Assembly (NCBI RefSeq): GCF_002093625.1
Contig: NZ_MRWD01000025.1
Location: 1-64,000, forward strand
Direction: 5' to 3'
Length of the DNA: 64,000 bases
Origin: Rouxiella silvae
Lineage (GTDB): Bacteria > Pseudomonadota > Gammaproteobacteria > Enterobacterales > Enterobacteriaceae
Below the pieces are notes generated by a model. That model worked only from the letters and a program-made list of their open reading frames with translations, was not told the origin of the DNA and ran no database searches. Below are positions 19,002 to 28,591 of this stretch, in pieces; the first letter of the stretch is position 1, and every line of letters begins with the position of its first letter. The position numbers were made by a program, and so were the translations under genes.

Positions 19002-19325
19002 TTACGCAGCTTTTTTCAAACACGTGCTCATAAACGTTTTACGTGCATCACCTTTCAGATCCTTTTTCGCAGCATCCGCGTTACAGGTCTTCATTTTATT
19101 CTGCTGTGGCGTCATAGATTTGGTTTCGGCTTTCAGGCAATGACTCATGAAAGTCTTGCGCTCATCTCCTTTGAGACTTTGCGTCGTAGCCTGTTGGTTA
19201 CAGTCGGTCATTTTCTGACGCTGTGCTGTCTGTGCCGCAGAGGGTTGCTTCACAGCTTCAGCGGCCAGTGCATTACCCCCAACAAAAAGCGTTGCTAATA
19301 AAGACAACAAAATTGGTAAACGCAT
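19002..19325 (-). CDS. psiF: phosphate-starvation-inducible protein PsiF
   Basis: Small periplasmic protein of unknown biochemical role, 107 residues. A signal peptide of about 21 residues (ending NALA) is followed by two PsiF repeats, each with paired Cys: KMTDCNQQATTQSLKGDERK and KMKTCNADAAKKDLKGDARK, then SHCLK and STCLK. In E. coli it follows phoA and belongs to the Pho regulon. Here phoA is not next to it, and I could not find a convincing Pho box upstream. Confidence 0.88.
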   Translation of the reverse strand: MRLPILLSLLATLFVGGNALAAEAVKQPSAAQTAQRQKMTDCNQQATTQSLKGDERKTFMSHCLKAETKSMTPQQNKMKTCNADAAKKDLKGDARKTFMSTCLKKAA

Positions 19326-19561
19326 AGCTCATTCCTTTTTAAGACGTCCTGCTCACCAGGACACTCTGTAAGCGTAGATGGATCAGTTCGTTTTGGCTGA
19401 GTAAATCCTCACCCAGAGAGGATAGATATCACATTTTTCGCTAAATGATCGACAAAACCTGCGTAGAAATCCTCTGATTCATAAACCGTGCAAAAACTTA
19501 CTTAAAAATTACATCCGATCGATGAACTTAACGGTTATTGTGTATTGACAGGAATGTTTAT

Positions 19562-19580
19562 GATAATTATTATCATTTTC
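19562..19580. promoter_or_regulatory. Fur box upstream of the TonB-dependent receptor
   Basis: A 19-bp site starting GATAATTATTATC that matches the Fur consensus at 16 of 19 positions by my count. The next ~15 bp contain further ATTCATTATCAT sequence that could hold a second, overlapping site. It lies 172 bp before the receptor ATG and implies iron repression. The rest of the 427-bp spacer (19326-19752) holds no gene that I can see. Confidence 0.8.
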
Positions 19581-19752
19581 ATTACATTCATTATCATATA
19601 AAGCCCTGATAAATAACAGGGTATTGTTGCGCTTATTATCTGCGTTTCAGTCAGTGTTTGTTTTTTGAACTGTATTTATTCGCCAGACTGCCTTAATTAG
19701 CGAGAAGTATTGCTGAGCAAAATAATAATCCTAAACTTCCTAAGGCCTTTTT

Positions 19753-22119
19753 ATGTCTACACATAAGGGAAAGCGTCACCTTAAGACCTTGCTGTCTTTA
19801 AGCCTGGTCGCCAGCTCCGTAATGAGCGCCGTCGCAGCGGAAACTGCCAACACTGCACCTGTGGTAAAAAATTCAGATAATAAAGCCGATGCTGGCGACG
19901 TTATGACCGTTATCTCTCCAAAAGTGGTGAGAAAGGCCGGTGACGAGACCAAGCTAACGGCAAAAGATATGCAAAAAGACGGCGGTAACGATTTTGGCAC
20001 CATTATGCGTTACCAGCCATTGATTAGCGCAACAGGGTCGGCGGGCGGTTCATCGGTCGGTAAAAGCGGTTTCGACCGCGGCGGTTATACCGGTTACAAC
20101 GTGCGCGGTCTGGAATCAAACCGCGTTGCCATCGACGTAGACGGCATTGCCCAACCCAATGCCACGGGCCGACCTTACGTCGGGCGAGCGGGGCAGGACA
20201 CCTTTGGTATTGGCCGTGACTTTATCGACCCGTATATGTACGGCAACGTCGATATTCAATCGGGCGCAACCCATGTTTCCTACGCCAATACCTCAATCGG
20301 CGGATCGGTTTCTTTCAAACCTAAGTCAGCCGACGACTACCTAAGCGAAAACAAGCACAGCTATTTTGGTTATCAGAGTGACTATGACTCTTCAAACCGC
20401 AGCTGGCATAATGGATTTACCGTGGCCGGTGGCGATCGCGACCTGAGCGGCATTGTGGTACTCAGCCGTCGTGACGGTCAGGAAACCCGCAACAACAGCG
20501 GCACGCTGGATGCCTATCCGGCTAACTGGCATTCTGATTCGTTGATGGCATCCGGCACGTGGGCGGCAACCGATACCCACACGCTGACCGGCACCGTTGA
20601 TCTTTTCACCAAGACTAACCATACCCATTTTGACTCATGGAACACCGCCGGCTCTGCCACTAATGGCACTAACGACCAAACCAGCGAAACCCGTCGTCTG
20701 ACCGCCAGCCTGCTCGACCATTGGACGCCGTATTCACTGCTGGTGGACACCGTTGATACCAAGCTGTTCTATCAAAAAACGCAGGCCCACGACAACACCT
20801 TTGGCCCAAGCTCAACCACGGGTACCAGCCTGGTTCGCACCTTCTCCGACTCCAATACCCACACCTTTGGATTCGATAACAAGATGGCCAAATCCTGGGG
20901 CATCCACGAATTTCGCTGGGGCCTGAATGGCAACATCTCCGAGACGGATCGCCCGTTCAGCCAGTCGCCTGCACAAAGTATTTACAGCTATATCATGCCG
21001 CCAACGGCCAACAGCCGTACCTACGTGTTTGGCGCATTTGCCGAAGACACCATGACTTGGGACTTGGCTGGCCATAACTTCTCGGTAGTACCCGGTTTGA
21101 GATTGGCTTATCAGAAGTCTGAGCCACAGGATCTCTCGACGCTGGCCAATAGCTCTCTGTCCGAGTCGGCGCTATCTACGCTCTACAGTTCTAACAGTGA
21201 TACACAGTTACTGCCTTCACTGGCTTTCATCTACGACATTACGCCGAAGGTGCAGACTTACCTGCAATACAAACGAGGCGCTCAGTTCCCGGATGCCAGC
21301 CAGCTTTATGGTTCATGGAACCTGAGCTCAAGCTATGCTGGCTCGGCGCAGTACGCGTTGATCGGTAACTCGAATCTGAAGACAGAAACCAGCAACAACT
21401 ATGAGTGGGGCCTTAAGGGGGAGGCGACGGAGGGGATTACCTTTAACCTCAACGCGTTCTATAGCCAATATTCTAACTTTATTGCCTACACCCGCTACAC
21501 GCGCGCAGGCAGTCCGGGGATTTTCGCTAACATTCCGAGCAACATTTACACCGCATATGAAGCAGAAAACCGCGATAAAGCCTATATCTACGGCACCAGT
21601 CTGAGCGCCAGGTTTAACTTTGGTACCTGGTATCAAGAGGTCAACGGCCTGAGTGCACGACTGGCGTTTGGCTATGCTAAGGGCGCGTCCAAGTCGAGCT
21701 ACAACGGCGATAAATACGTTGATCTCGACAGCGTTCCACCGATGAAACTGGTGACTGGTCTGGCGTGGGATGACCCATCAGGTCTCTACGGCGTGGCGGC
21801 AACGGCGACCTTTAACAAAGGTAAGCAGGCTACGGCGACTAATCGTCAGACTTACACCAATACCGGGACGGCAATTACTGATTCTTCTACCGAATATGCC
21901 CGGATTCCGGGCTATGGCATTGTAGATTTGACCGGTTACTGGCAGGTTGCTAAAAACGTTAAACTCAGCGGCGGTATTTATAACCTGACCGACCGTAAAT
22001 ACTGGGATTACTTGAGTACTCGCAACAATGAAGTCTCAACCGCTCAGGATAAAGCAGATCTTGCATTGGCGACGATGCCAGGCAGAACCTTCCAACTTGG
22101 GGTGAATGTTGATTTCTAA
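19753..22119 (+). CDS. TonB-dependent heme/hemoglobin-family outer-membrane receptor
   Basis: A 788-residue outer-membrane receptor, probably for heme, hemoglobin or another iron source, energised by TonB. A signal peptide (about 1-29, ending AVAA) precedes a TonB-box-like DVMTVISP and a plug domain (about 60-190) with the features GYNVRGLESNRVAIDVDG and SIGGSVSFKPK, typical of the hemoglobin/transferrin/lactoferrin receptor class. The 22-strand barrel follows and ends in Phe (VNVDF). The Fur box fits iron-controlled expression. No hemophore or ABC heme transporter lies beside it, so the ligand cannot be fixed from context. Confidence 0.88.
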   Translation: MSTHKGKRHLKTLLSLSLVASSVMSAVAAETANTAPVVKNSDNKADAGDVMTVISPKVVRKAGDETKLTAKDMQKDGGNDFGTIMRYQPLISATGSAGGSSVGKSGFDRGGYTGYNVRGLESNRVAIDVDGIAQPNATGRPYVGRAGQDTFGIGRDFIDPYMYGNVDIQSGATHVSYANTSIGGSVSFKPKSADDYLSENKHSYFGYQSDYDSSNRSWHNGFTVAGGDRDLSGIVVLSRRDGQETRNNSGTLDAYPANWHSDSLMASGTWAATDTHTLTGTVDLFTKTNHTHFDSWNTAGSATNGTNDQTSETRRLTASLLDHWTPYSLLVDTVDTKLFYQKTQAHDNTFGPSSTTGTSLVRTFSDSNTHTFGFDNKMAKSWGIHEFRWGLNGNISETDRPFSQSPAQSIYSYIMPPTANSRTYVFGAFAEDTMTWDLAGHNFSVVPGLRLAYQKSEPQDLSTLANSSLSESALSTLYSSNSDTQLLPSLAFIYDITPKVQTYLQYKRGAQFPDASQLYGSWNLSSSYAGSAQYALIGNSNLKTETSNNYEWGLKGEATEGITFNLNAFYSQYSNFIAYTRYTRAGSPGIFANIPSNIYTAYEAENRDKAYIYGTSLSARFNFGTWYQEVNGLSARLAFGYAKGASKSSYNGDKYVDLDSVPPMKLVTGLAWDDPSGLYGVAATATFNKGKQATATNRQTYTNTGTAITDSSTEYARIPGYGIVDLTGYWQVAKNVKLSGGIYNLTDRKYWDYLSTRNNEVSTAQDKADLALATMPGRTFQLGVNVDF

Positions 22120-22142
22120 TAACGACCAATATTAAAATTATT

Positions 22143-22176
22143 AAAAGAAGCCGAGTAATAGCTCGGCTTCTTTTTT
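22143..22176 (+). terminator. terminator after the TonB-dependent receptor
   Basis: AGAAGCCGAG pairs with CTCGGCTTCT around a short loop, followed by a T-run. It begins about 25 bp after the stop. Confidence 0.9.
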
Positions 22177-22330
22177 AATTCTCTATTGATAATAAAACCC
22201 TCAAATACTTAATAATAGAAGAAAGGTTTTTTCTGGGTTAAATACTGTTGTGTGGAATTTCACCGCCTCTTAATGACAACAATAATACCCCCGAGATGAC
22301 TCTCGGTATTCTATAGAACCCTCTCATTTT

Positions 22331-22480
22331 GGTGATGACTCCAATCAATAGAACATGCGCTTTTCGATAAAGGCCCCCATAACCTTTTCATGCAGTTCTA
22401 CAGAGCGTGAGAAGCAGAGGGTTCTGCGTGTCTGAGTGTTCTGGCGGTATCACGAACACCAGCCCCGTTGAAAGACATCT
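22331..22480 (-). mobile_element. decayed IS1-family end with transposase (InsB) remnant
   Basis: GGTGATGACTCCAA at 22331-22344 resembles the terminal inverted repeat of IS1 (GGTAATGACTCCAA at one end). Read on the minus strand, the adjacent bases give RRTLCFSRSVELHEKVMGAF then IEKRMFY and a stop at 22347-22345, a good match to the C-terminus of IS1-family InsB transposases. Farther in (beyond about 22430) the frame is lost, so only the right end survives. It lies in a 597-bp gene-free stretch (22120-22716) between the receptor and the AA10 genes; the remainder of that stretch shows nothing recognisable. Confidence 0.7.
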
Positions 22481-22716
22481 CAACACTGGATACAGGCTCG
22501 CCCCGATTCTAGGACAACTTGAGTATTCTCTTGTGCGCTGGGCTACTCGACCCCTTATCTTTTTCTTATCAAAAATAGAAATTTCTTAGGCTTTTACTCA
22601 TTTGTCTCACCGCCTTATGTGTCATTTTGTTTCTTAGAAATTCAATTTGTAACTTAAATATTGAGTGACGGATTGGATTTATTTAAGGACGTAGTTTTTT
22701 CTTTAAGGATAAATAA

Positions 22717-23688
22717 ATGGCACTTACACCCGTAAAAACTCTGGCTGTGCTTGTCGCTCTAGCGCCGCTTGGTCTGATGTCTATCAATGGCGCATCCGCC
22801 AGTGGATATGTTAGTTCACCTACTGCGAGAGCCCAGCTGTGTAAAACTGGGGAAAATATTAACTGTGGTGATTTTGCCAAATTTCAGTCGGAATTGATCC
22901 AGTCAGAAACGACTGAGTCTGGCTTTCCACGCTTATTGCTGGCCAGCGCCGGTCTGGAACGCTATCAGGCACTGGATACTGAAAGTGCTGCACAATGGCA
23001 TAAAAACCCGATAACTCAGGGTAAATTGGATATCAGCTGGCAGATTACGTCCCCTTCCAATATTTCCAACTGGAAATATTACATGACTAAACCTGACTGG
23101 CAGCAGACTCTTGATAAGCAGAAGCGTCTGACAGCGGCCAGCTTTGAGGCCACTCCTTTCTGCGAGATAGCCAACGATGCAACCCAGGTTCAGCAAGGCG
23201 TTATTTCTCATCAATGCCAGTTGCCAGTACGTGATGGTTACCAGTTGATCTATGCCGTTGCAAATCTTGCCGATAAACAAGAGGGTAAAGCATCAAGTAT
23301 TTATAACGTTATCGACGTTGACTTTGAGAGTAGCAATGTCCAAGTCACAGCATCCATTAACGGTGAGTGGACTAAGCAAATTGCCACCATCGATCGCCTT
23401 GTCGTCGACTCTCCGGTCGTAGTCAAAGCAGGTGATGTCGTTCGTGCACGTTTCTTTGCTGAAAACAGCGGTGAAATAATCAATAAGGAAGTAGAAGTCA
23501 CCATGTTACCGGGTGAAGAATCCAGTTGGTCCTATTACATGGCTCAGGCAATCAATAGTAAGCACAGCGATGTTCGTGCTGGCGTATTGCATGCCAACGG
23601 AGAGGTCTACCCGGAAAAACATAGCATTAATAGTGTTTATGCTCATTCAGACAGTCGTTTGAATCATGCAGAATTCACTATTAACTGA
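22717..23688 (+). CDS. AA10-like (LPMO-fold) secreted protein lacking copper ligands
   Basis: A 323-residue secreted protein with a chitin-binding/LPMO type 10 fold. The signal peptide ends INGASA at residue 28. The mature protein starts SGYVSSPTARAQLCK, where active AA10 enzymes start HGYV: the invariant N-terminal His is Ser29. The second copper His, expected in the segment before NWKYYMTKPDW, is Ser114 (TSPSNISNW). The usual AFYQ axial Phe is Ile in SSIYNVIDVDF. The fold markers around NWKYYMTKPDW, FCEI and CQLP remain. Residues about 205-323 resemble the second domain of GbpA. It is probably a carbohydrate-binding or adhesion protein without oxidase activity. An intact AA10 gene follows 37 bp downstream. 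Confidence 0.85.
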   Translation: MALTPVKTLAVLVALAPLGLMSINGASASGYVSSPTARAQLCKTGENINCGDFAKFQSELIQSETTESGFPRLLLASAGLERYQALDTESAAQWHKNPITQGKLDISWQITSPSNISNWKYYMTKPDWQQTLDKQKRLTAASFEATPFCEIANDATQVQQGVISHQCQLPVRDGYQLIYAVANLADKQEGKASSIYNVIDVDFESSNVQVTASINGEWTKQIATIDRLVVDSPVVVKAGDVVRARFFAENSGEIINKEVEVTMLPGEESSWSYYMAQAINSKHSDVRAGVLHANGEVYPEKHSINSVYAHSDSRLNHAEFTIN

Positions 23689-23725
23689 TTGACTCGCATA
23701 TAACATGGATGATGGGCGATAAAAA

Positions 23726-25264
23726 ATGAAAAATACGAAAGTTAAGATTCTTCCTTACGCGATTGCACTTGTTTTAGGTGGTCTCTATTCCACAGTTGCC
23801 GGAGCGCATGGATATATAGAAAACCCCAAGAGCCGTTCTTTTAATTATTATGCTTCACCCTGGCCTGCTGATGAAATTGAAGCCCATAAATTACCGGCGG
23901 GTGGTTTAATGGAGAATGACACTTCCTACGAGAATGCATTCAACTTTCCACCTGATGGTAAATTAGCCAGCGGTGGGAATGCCAATCGTACCCCTCTGGA
24001 CAATGAAAGTTATAATTGGCCGGTGAATTCGATGAAATCTGGGACGCAGGATTTCACTTGGTATATTCCGGCTCAGCACAGGACAACCTATTTCACCTAC
24101 TACATCACCAAGCAGGACTGGAAATCTAAACCGGGTTACGGTCAAAAACTGACAAAAGAGATGTTTGAAGACAAACCATTCTGTCATAAGGTTTATCCTT
24201 ACCCGGCATCTAATGATATTTCGTTTCCAAAGCTGAAAACAGTTCATACCTGTACTGTTCCTCAACGTACTGGCGATCAAAAGATTTACTCAGTATGGCG
24301 GATTCGTGATACGGCAATGGCCTTTTACCAAATGGTTGACGTCAAATTTGATGGCAGCAGTGGTCCAGAAGATGAAGTCGTCAAGCCAGTTGCTGATATC
24401 CGTGCAAGCAGCAGTGACTTGTCAACCAGTAATCTAACTCTGGATGCCAGCGCCTCTTCGGGTAAATCTCTGCGCTATTCGTGGCAAGTGATGAGCAACA
24501 GCGACAAAGTTACCTTGTCAGGAAGCACTAGCAGCACGGCGACTCTTCGTCTGAAAAACCAGGCAACCAGCAACTTTAACGTGCAGGTTAAACTCACGGT
24601 AACCAACGGTCAGAATGTTTCTAATTCTAAAACCATCACCTTAAAGGCATCCAAGCCAGCTGAGGTCAACAAGCCTGTTGCAGTAGTACCAGCAGACTTT
24701 ACGGTTACTGAATCGTCCAATTCAGCAGGCTACGAGCTGGATGGTTCCAGGAGCAAAAATGCACAATCTTACAGCTGGAAAATTGTGCAGGGTGCGGGTA
24801 ATTTCTGGCTGCAAGAAAAGCAGGGCGGAGGTTGGGTAAAAGAAGTGAAACTGGCCAAGGCTCGCGCTTTGGTCCCAGCCAATAAAGTCGGAAAAGCCGT
24901 GTATGAATTGACCGTTATCGGGAAAGATGGCAGTAAAGACGCGCGTCGTGTGACCGTGACGGTGAAGCCGGTTGCTGACAACGGCAATGATAATGACAAC
25001 GGCAACGGCAACGGCAATGATAATGACAACGGCAACGGCAACGGCAACGACAATGGGAATGACAACGGCCAAGCGCATCCAAAGTTCGAGTTTGGTAAGG
25101 CTTATAAGGGCGGTGACAAAGTGACAGGTACTGACGGCGGCGTCTACGAATGTAGAGGTTGGCCTGCAACGGGCTGGTGCAATGTCGCAAAAGGCACCGC
25201 TCAGGAAACGCATTACACCCCAGGTTCTGGTATCAACTGGATTAACGCCTGGATCAAAATATAA
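23726..25264 (+). CDS. multidomain AA10 lytic polysaccharide monooxygenase (chitin-type)
   Basis: A 512-residue secreted copper enzyme expected to cleave chitin (or cellulose) oxidatively. The signal peptide ends STVAGA, exposing His28 of HGYIENPKSRS. The second brace His118 is in PAQHRTTYFTYY, and AFYQMVDVKF supplies the axial Phe, so the copper site is complete. Order: AA10 domain 28-215, two Ig/PKD-like domains about 222-310 and 318-415, an Asn/Asp/Gly linker about 418-448, and a C-terminal CBM5/12-type chitin-binding module (YKGGDKVTGTDGGVYECRGW ... INAWIKI). Substrate is inferred from the CBM. It is probably co-transcribed with the copper-less paralogue upstream. Confidence 0.9.
   Translation: MKNTKVKILPYAIALVLGGLYSTVAGAHGYIENPKSRSFNYYASPWPADEIEAHKLPAGGLMENDTSYENAFNFPPDGKLASGGNANRTPLDNESYNWPVNSMKSGTQDFTWYIPAQHRTTYFTYYITKQDWKSKPGYGQKLTKEMFEDKPFCHKVYPYPASNDISFPKLKTVHTCTVPQRTGDQKIYSVWRIRDTAMAFYQMVDVKFDGSSGPEDEVVKPVADIRASSSDLSTSNLTLDASASSGKSLRYSWQVMSNSDKVTLSGSTSSTATLRLKNQATSNFNVQVKLTVTNGQNVSNSKTITLKASKPAEVNKPVAVVPADFTVTESSNSAGYELDGSRSKNAQSYSWKIVQGAGNFWLQEKQGGGWVKEVKLAKARALVPANKVGKAVYELTVIGKDGSKDARRVTVTVKPVADNGNDNDNGNGNGNDNDNGNGNGNDNGNDNGQAHPKFEFGKAYKGGDKVTGTDGGVYECRGWPATGWCNVAKGTAQETHYTPGSGINWINAWIKI
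24979..25066 (+). repeat. Asn/Asp/Gly linker minisatellite inside the LPMO gene
   Basis: Near-perfect units of AACGGCAACGGCAATGATAA and variants repeat in frame and encode the (N/D)G-rich linker before the chitin-binding module. Copy number could change by slippage without shifting the frame when whole 6-bp steps are lost or gained. Confidence 0.8.
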
Positions 25265-25298
25265 TTATAAACAGGTTTAATTAACCTTTTATAACGTC

Positions 25299-25332
25299 AA
25301 AAAGCCATCGGCATGAGTCGATGGCTTTTTTT
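25299..25332. terminator. bidirectional terminator LPMO/galM
   Basis: AAAAAGCCATCG pairs with CGATGGCTTTTT around an 8-base loop, with T-runs on both strands. It separates the AA10 genes from convergent galM. Confidence 0.9.
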
Positions 25333-25344
25333 ATGCCGTTTTAC

Positions 25345-26391
25345 CTACATCGCAAAAAACTGATAGACCGTAGCCGAACGATAAATTTGCCCCGGCTTTG
25401 TCCAGCAGCTTGGCTGTGGCCAGGTTGAGTGGTTCGGGCTGTCGGGAAGAAACTCACTCTCAAGTGCCACGCCGCTGTAGTTGGCATACTGCCCACCGCT
25501 GCGGTTTGGCGTACCGTTAAGGAAGTTGCCGCTGTATAACTGCAACGCAGGGGCTGAAGTAAATACCGACATTTTTACTTTTTCATCGGCAGACCAAAGG
25601 TGAGCCGCCGGATTGTCATTGGCATTGCAGGTAGCAAACAGCAGATAAGCGTGGTCGTAGCCCTTAACGCGCTGCTGATCGCGGTCCTTGAGGAAATCCT
25701 GCGCCAGCGTTTTTGGCGTGCGGAAGTCCATGCCGGTTTGCTGAACGGAGGTGAGATCCGCACAGGGGATCCCGTCGCTGTCGATCGGCAGAAAGCGCTC
25801 GGCAAACAGCTGCAGCTTTTGCTTGCGCGCGTCGTGACCTTCACCGTCGAGATTAAAATAGGCGTGATTGGTCAGGTTGACCGGACACAGTTTGTCAACT
25901 TGCGCCTTGTAGCTGATTTCAAGGCGATTATCGTCGGTAAGCTGATAGTGCACTTCTGCTGTTAATTCGCCAGGATACCCCTGATCGCCATCGGGAGAAA
26001 CCAACTGAAAGCTGACTTTCTGCTGAGTGTAATTAAGTATTTTCCAACGACGCGCGTTGAAGCCTTCAGGCCCACCGTGCAACTGATGTACGCCCTGATT
26101 GGCGACCAGCAGATGCGGTTTACAGTCGATTTGAAACTGCGAACGTGCAATCCTGTTAGCGTAACGGCCGACGGTAGCACCCAAATAGGCGCTCTGGTTG
26201 ACGTAATCTTCCGGCCCCTTGCAACCCAGCACCAGTTCGCGGTTTTCACCGCCCCGCAGTGGCAAAACTAATGACAACCATGTCGCACCCCAATCCATAA
26301 AGGTAGCCGTTGTCCCCGCAGGGTTTTTTAGCGTAACCAACTGAAAAGGCGAGCCGTCTGGGGCTCGCTGGGCTTGGACTGGAGTTAACAT
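25345..26391 (-). CDS. galM: aldose 1-epimerase (galactose mutarotase) GalM
   Basis: Cytosolic enzyme that interconverts beta- and alpha-D-galactose so that GalK can act. It has 348 residues (E. coli 346). Conserved features include [27 protein letters not shown] with the catalytic-type His, and [13 protein letters not shown] with the second His. The acidic residue is in [14 protein letters not shown]. It is the last gene of galETKM, and its ATG lies inside the galK 3' end (7-bp overlap). Confidence 0.96.
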   Translation of the reverse strand: MLTPVQAQRAPDGSPFQLVTLKNPAGTTATFMDWGATWLSLVLPLRGGENRELVLGCKGPEDYVNQSAYLGATVGRYANRIARSQFQIDCKPHLLVANQGVHQLHGGPEGFNARRWKILNYTQQKVSFQLVSPDGDQGYPGELTAEVHYQLTDDNRLEISYKAQVDKLCPVNLTNHAYFNLDGEGHDARKQKLQLFAERFLPIDSDGIPCADLTSVQQTGMDFRTPKTLAQDFLKDRDQQRVKGYDHAYLLFATCNANDNPAAHLWSADEKVKMSVFTSAPALQLYSGNFLNGTPNRSGGQYANYSGVALESEFLPDSPNHSTWPQPSCWTKPGQIYRSATVYQFFAM

Positions 26392-27536
26392 ATGCTGGCA
26401 CCTTCTGAAGCCTGGCAGACGTAAAATGTCTCTTTAATACCGGTTTTGGCGTGATATTCATGCGCCACGGTTTTGCGAACCTGCTCGACCAGTTCGCTAG
26501 GGATCAGGGCGACAATACAGCCACCAAAACCTCCACCGGTCATACGCACACCGCCTTGTTCACCAATCACTGATTTAACAATTTCAACCAGAGTATCAAT
26601 CGGCGGCACGGTGATTTCGAAGTCGTCACGCATTGAGGCATGAGATTCGGCCATCAGCACGCCCATTGTTTTCAGGTCGCCGTGACTCAAGGCAATGGCG
26701 GCGGCCTCGGTACGGTCATTTTCGCTAATAACGTGGCGAGCACGACGTGCGGTGAGCGGATCGAGGCCCTGTTGCTTGGCGGCAAACTGTGCCATGTCAA
26801 CGTCGCGCAGCGCTTTCACGCCGAAGAAGCGTGCCGCCTCCTCACACTGTTTACGGCGGGTGTTGTATTCGCTGTCAACCAAACCCCGTTTTACGTTGGA
26901 GTTGATGATAACCACCGACGCGTTTTCAGGCATGGAAACGGCTTTGGTTTCCAGCGAACGGCAGTCAATCAGCAGTGCGTGGTTTTCTTTACCCAGCGCC
27001 GAAATCAGCTGGTCCATAATGCCGCAGTTGCAGCCCACGAACTGGTTTTCGGCTTCCTGACCGTTTAAAGCTAACTCAACGCCGTCTATCGGCAGGTCAT
27101 ACAGGCTTTTTAACGCCTGACCTACGGCAACTTCAAGCGAGGCCGACGAGCTGAGACCTGCGCCCTGCGGCACATTGCCACTAATAACCATGTCTGCGCC
27201 GGAAAAGTCCCCGTTGCGCAGCATGAGATGTTTAACCACCCCGCGCACGTAGTTAGCCCACGGCAGCGCGTTGGTGCTGAGGATCGGCTCATCGAGTGAG
27301 AACTCATCCTGCTGGTTGTCGTAGTCGGCGGCAATCACGCGAATTGTGCGGTCATTGCGCTGGCCACAGGCAATGACCGTTTCGTAGTCAATCGCGCAGG
27401 GCAGAACGAAGCCGTCGTTATAATCAGTGTGCTCGCCAATCAGGTTGACGCGGCCCGGAGCTTTAATCGTGATGGTAGCCGGATAGCCAAATTTTTCTTC
27501 AAAGATTTTTAATGTTTTGTCTTTTAATTCCATCAT
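26385..27536 (-). CDS. galK: galactokinase GalK
   Basis: ATP-dependent kinase making galactose 1-phosphate, the first committed step of the Leloir pathway. It has 383 residues from the ATG at 27536; a second ATG at 27533 would give the 382 residues of E. coli. GHMP-kinase motifs: substrate signature [20 protein letters not shown] loop [15 protein letters not shown] and C-terminal [11 protein letters not shown]. The start overlaps the galT stop (ATGA) and the end overlaps galM, so translation is likely coupled. Confidence 0.97.
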   Translation of the reverse strand: MMELKDKTLKIFEEKFGYPATITIKAPGRVNLIGEHTDYNDGFVLPCAIDYETVIACGQRNDRTIRVIAADYDNQQDEFSLDEPILSTNALPWANYVRGVVKHLMLRNGDFSGADMVISGNVPQGAGLSSSASLEVAVGQALKSLYDLPIDGVELALNGQEAENQFVGCNCGIMDQLISALGKENHALLIDCRSLETKAVSMPENASVVIINSNVKRGLVDSEYNTRRKQCEEAARFFGVKALRDVDMAQFAAKQQGLDPLTARRARHVISENDRTEAAAIALSHGDLKTMGVLMAESHASMRDDFEITVPPIDTLVEIVKSVIGEQGGVRMTGGGFGGCIVALIPSELVEQVRKTVAHEYHAKTGIKETFYVCQASEGASIC

Positions 27537-28582
27537 TTCACTCCGGCCTCACGATAATGAACATCACTGACTGCACGCAGACGCTCTGCGGCCTGTTCGG
27601 CAGTCAAGTCTCTTTGGGTCTCAGCCAGCATTTCATAGCCAACCATAAATTTTCTCACCGTCGCGGAACGCAGCAGCGGCGGATAAAAGTGTGCGTGCAA
27701 CTGCCAGTGGGAATAGTCACCTTCGCTGAAAGGCGCGCCATGCCAACCCATAGAGTAAGGGAAAGAGCACTGGAACAAATTATCGTAGCGGCTGGTCAGC
27801 TTTTTCAGTGCCAGCGCCAAGTCACTGCTTTGCGCCTCGCTCAGTTCCGTGATTCGCAACACTTTCGCTTTTGGAAGCAGCAAGGTTTCGAACGGCCACG
27901 CGGCCCAATAAGGCACCACGGCAAGCCAGTGCTCAGTTTCGACCACCGTACGGCTGCCGTCGGCTAACTCGCGTTGTGCATAATCCACCAGCATTGAAGA
28001 GCCATACTGCGTCAGATACTGACGCTGAAGTTGGTCTTCGCGCTCGGCTTCGTTGGGTAAAAAACTGTTGGCCCAAATTTGACCGTGCGGGTGCGGGTTG
28101 GAACATCCCATTGCCGCACCCTTGTTTTCAAACACCTGAACCCAGGGATACGTTTTGCCCAAATCTGCACTCTGTTCCTGCCAGGTGGTGACCACTTTTT
28201 CCAAAGCCTCAAGTGAAAGCTGCGGCAGTGTTTTGCTGTGGTCTGGCGAGAAACAGATAACCCGACTGGTGCCACGCGCGCTTTGGCAACGCATCAGCGG
28301 ATCGTCACTTTCTGGAGCAAATGGCGTATCCGGCATCAGCGCGGCAAAATCGTTGGTAAAGACGTGGGTGCCTTGATAGTCAGGATTCACGTCACCGGTC
28401 ACTCGGGTATTGCCCGGGCACAGGAAACAGTCAGGATCGTGCGCGGGGAGTGTTTCCTGAGACGGTGTTTCCTGCTGGCCCTGCCACGGGCGTTTGGCCC
28501 GGTGCGGACTGACCAGTACCCACTGATCGCTCAGTGGGTTATAGCGGCGGTGCGGGTGCTCGATTGGGTCAAAACTTGACAT
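27533..28582 (-). CDS. galT: galactose-1-phosphate uridylyltransferase GalT
   Basis: HIT-superfamily enzyme exchanging UDP between glucose 1-phosphate and galactose 1-phosphate. It has 349 residues (E. coli 348). The active-site [10 protein letters not shown] carries the uridylylated His. Zinc/iron ligands are expected around CFLCPGNTR. The C-terminal half has SMGWHGAPF and [11 protein letters not shown]. It lies 9 bp downstream of galE and overlaps galK. Confidence 0.97.
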   Translation of the reverse strand: MSSFDPIEHPHRRYNPLSDQWVLVSPHRAKRPWQGQQETPSQETLPAHDPDCFLCPGNTRVTGDVNPDYQGTHVFTNDFAALMPDTPFAPESDDPLMRCQSARGTSRVICFSPDHSKTLPQLSLEALEKVVTTWQEQSADLGKTYPWVQVFENKGAAMGCSNPHPHGQIWANSFLPNEAEREDQLQRQYLTQYGSSMLVDYAQRELADGSRTVVETEHWLAVVPYWAAWPFETLLLPKAKVLRITELSEAQSSDLALALKKLTSRYDNLFQCSFPYSMGWHGAPFSEGDYSHWQLHAHFYPPLLRSATVRKFMVGYEMLAETQRDLTAEQAAERLRAVSDVHYREAGVK

Positions 28583-28591
28583 TACTTTTCC

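Noticed and set aside
22407-22589. 60-residue plus-strand ORF in the receptor-AA10 spacer
   Set aside because: It lies antisense to the IS1 transposase remnant and has no recognisable product.
24769-25213. Minus-strand ORFs over the LPMO linker
   Set aside because: Low-complexity shadows of the Asn/Gly/Asp repeat on the coding strand.
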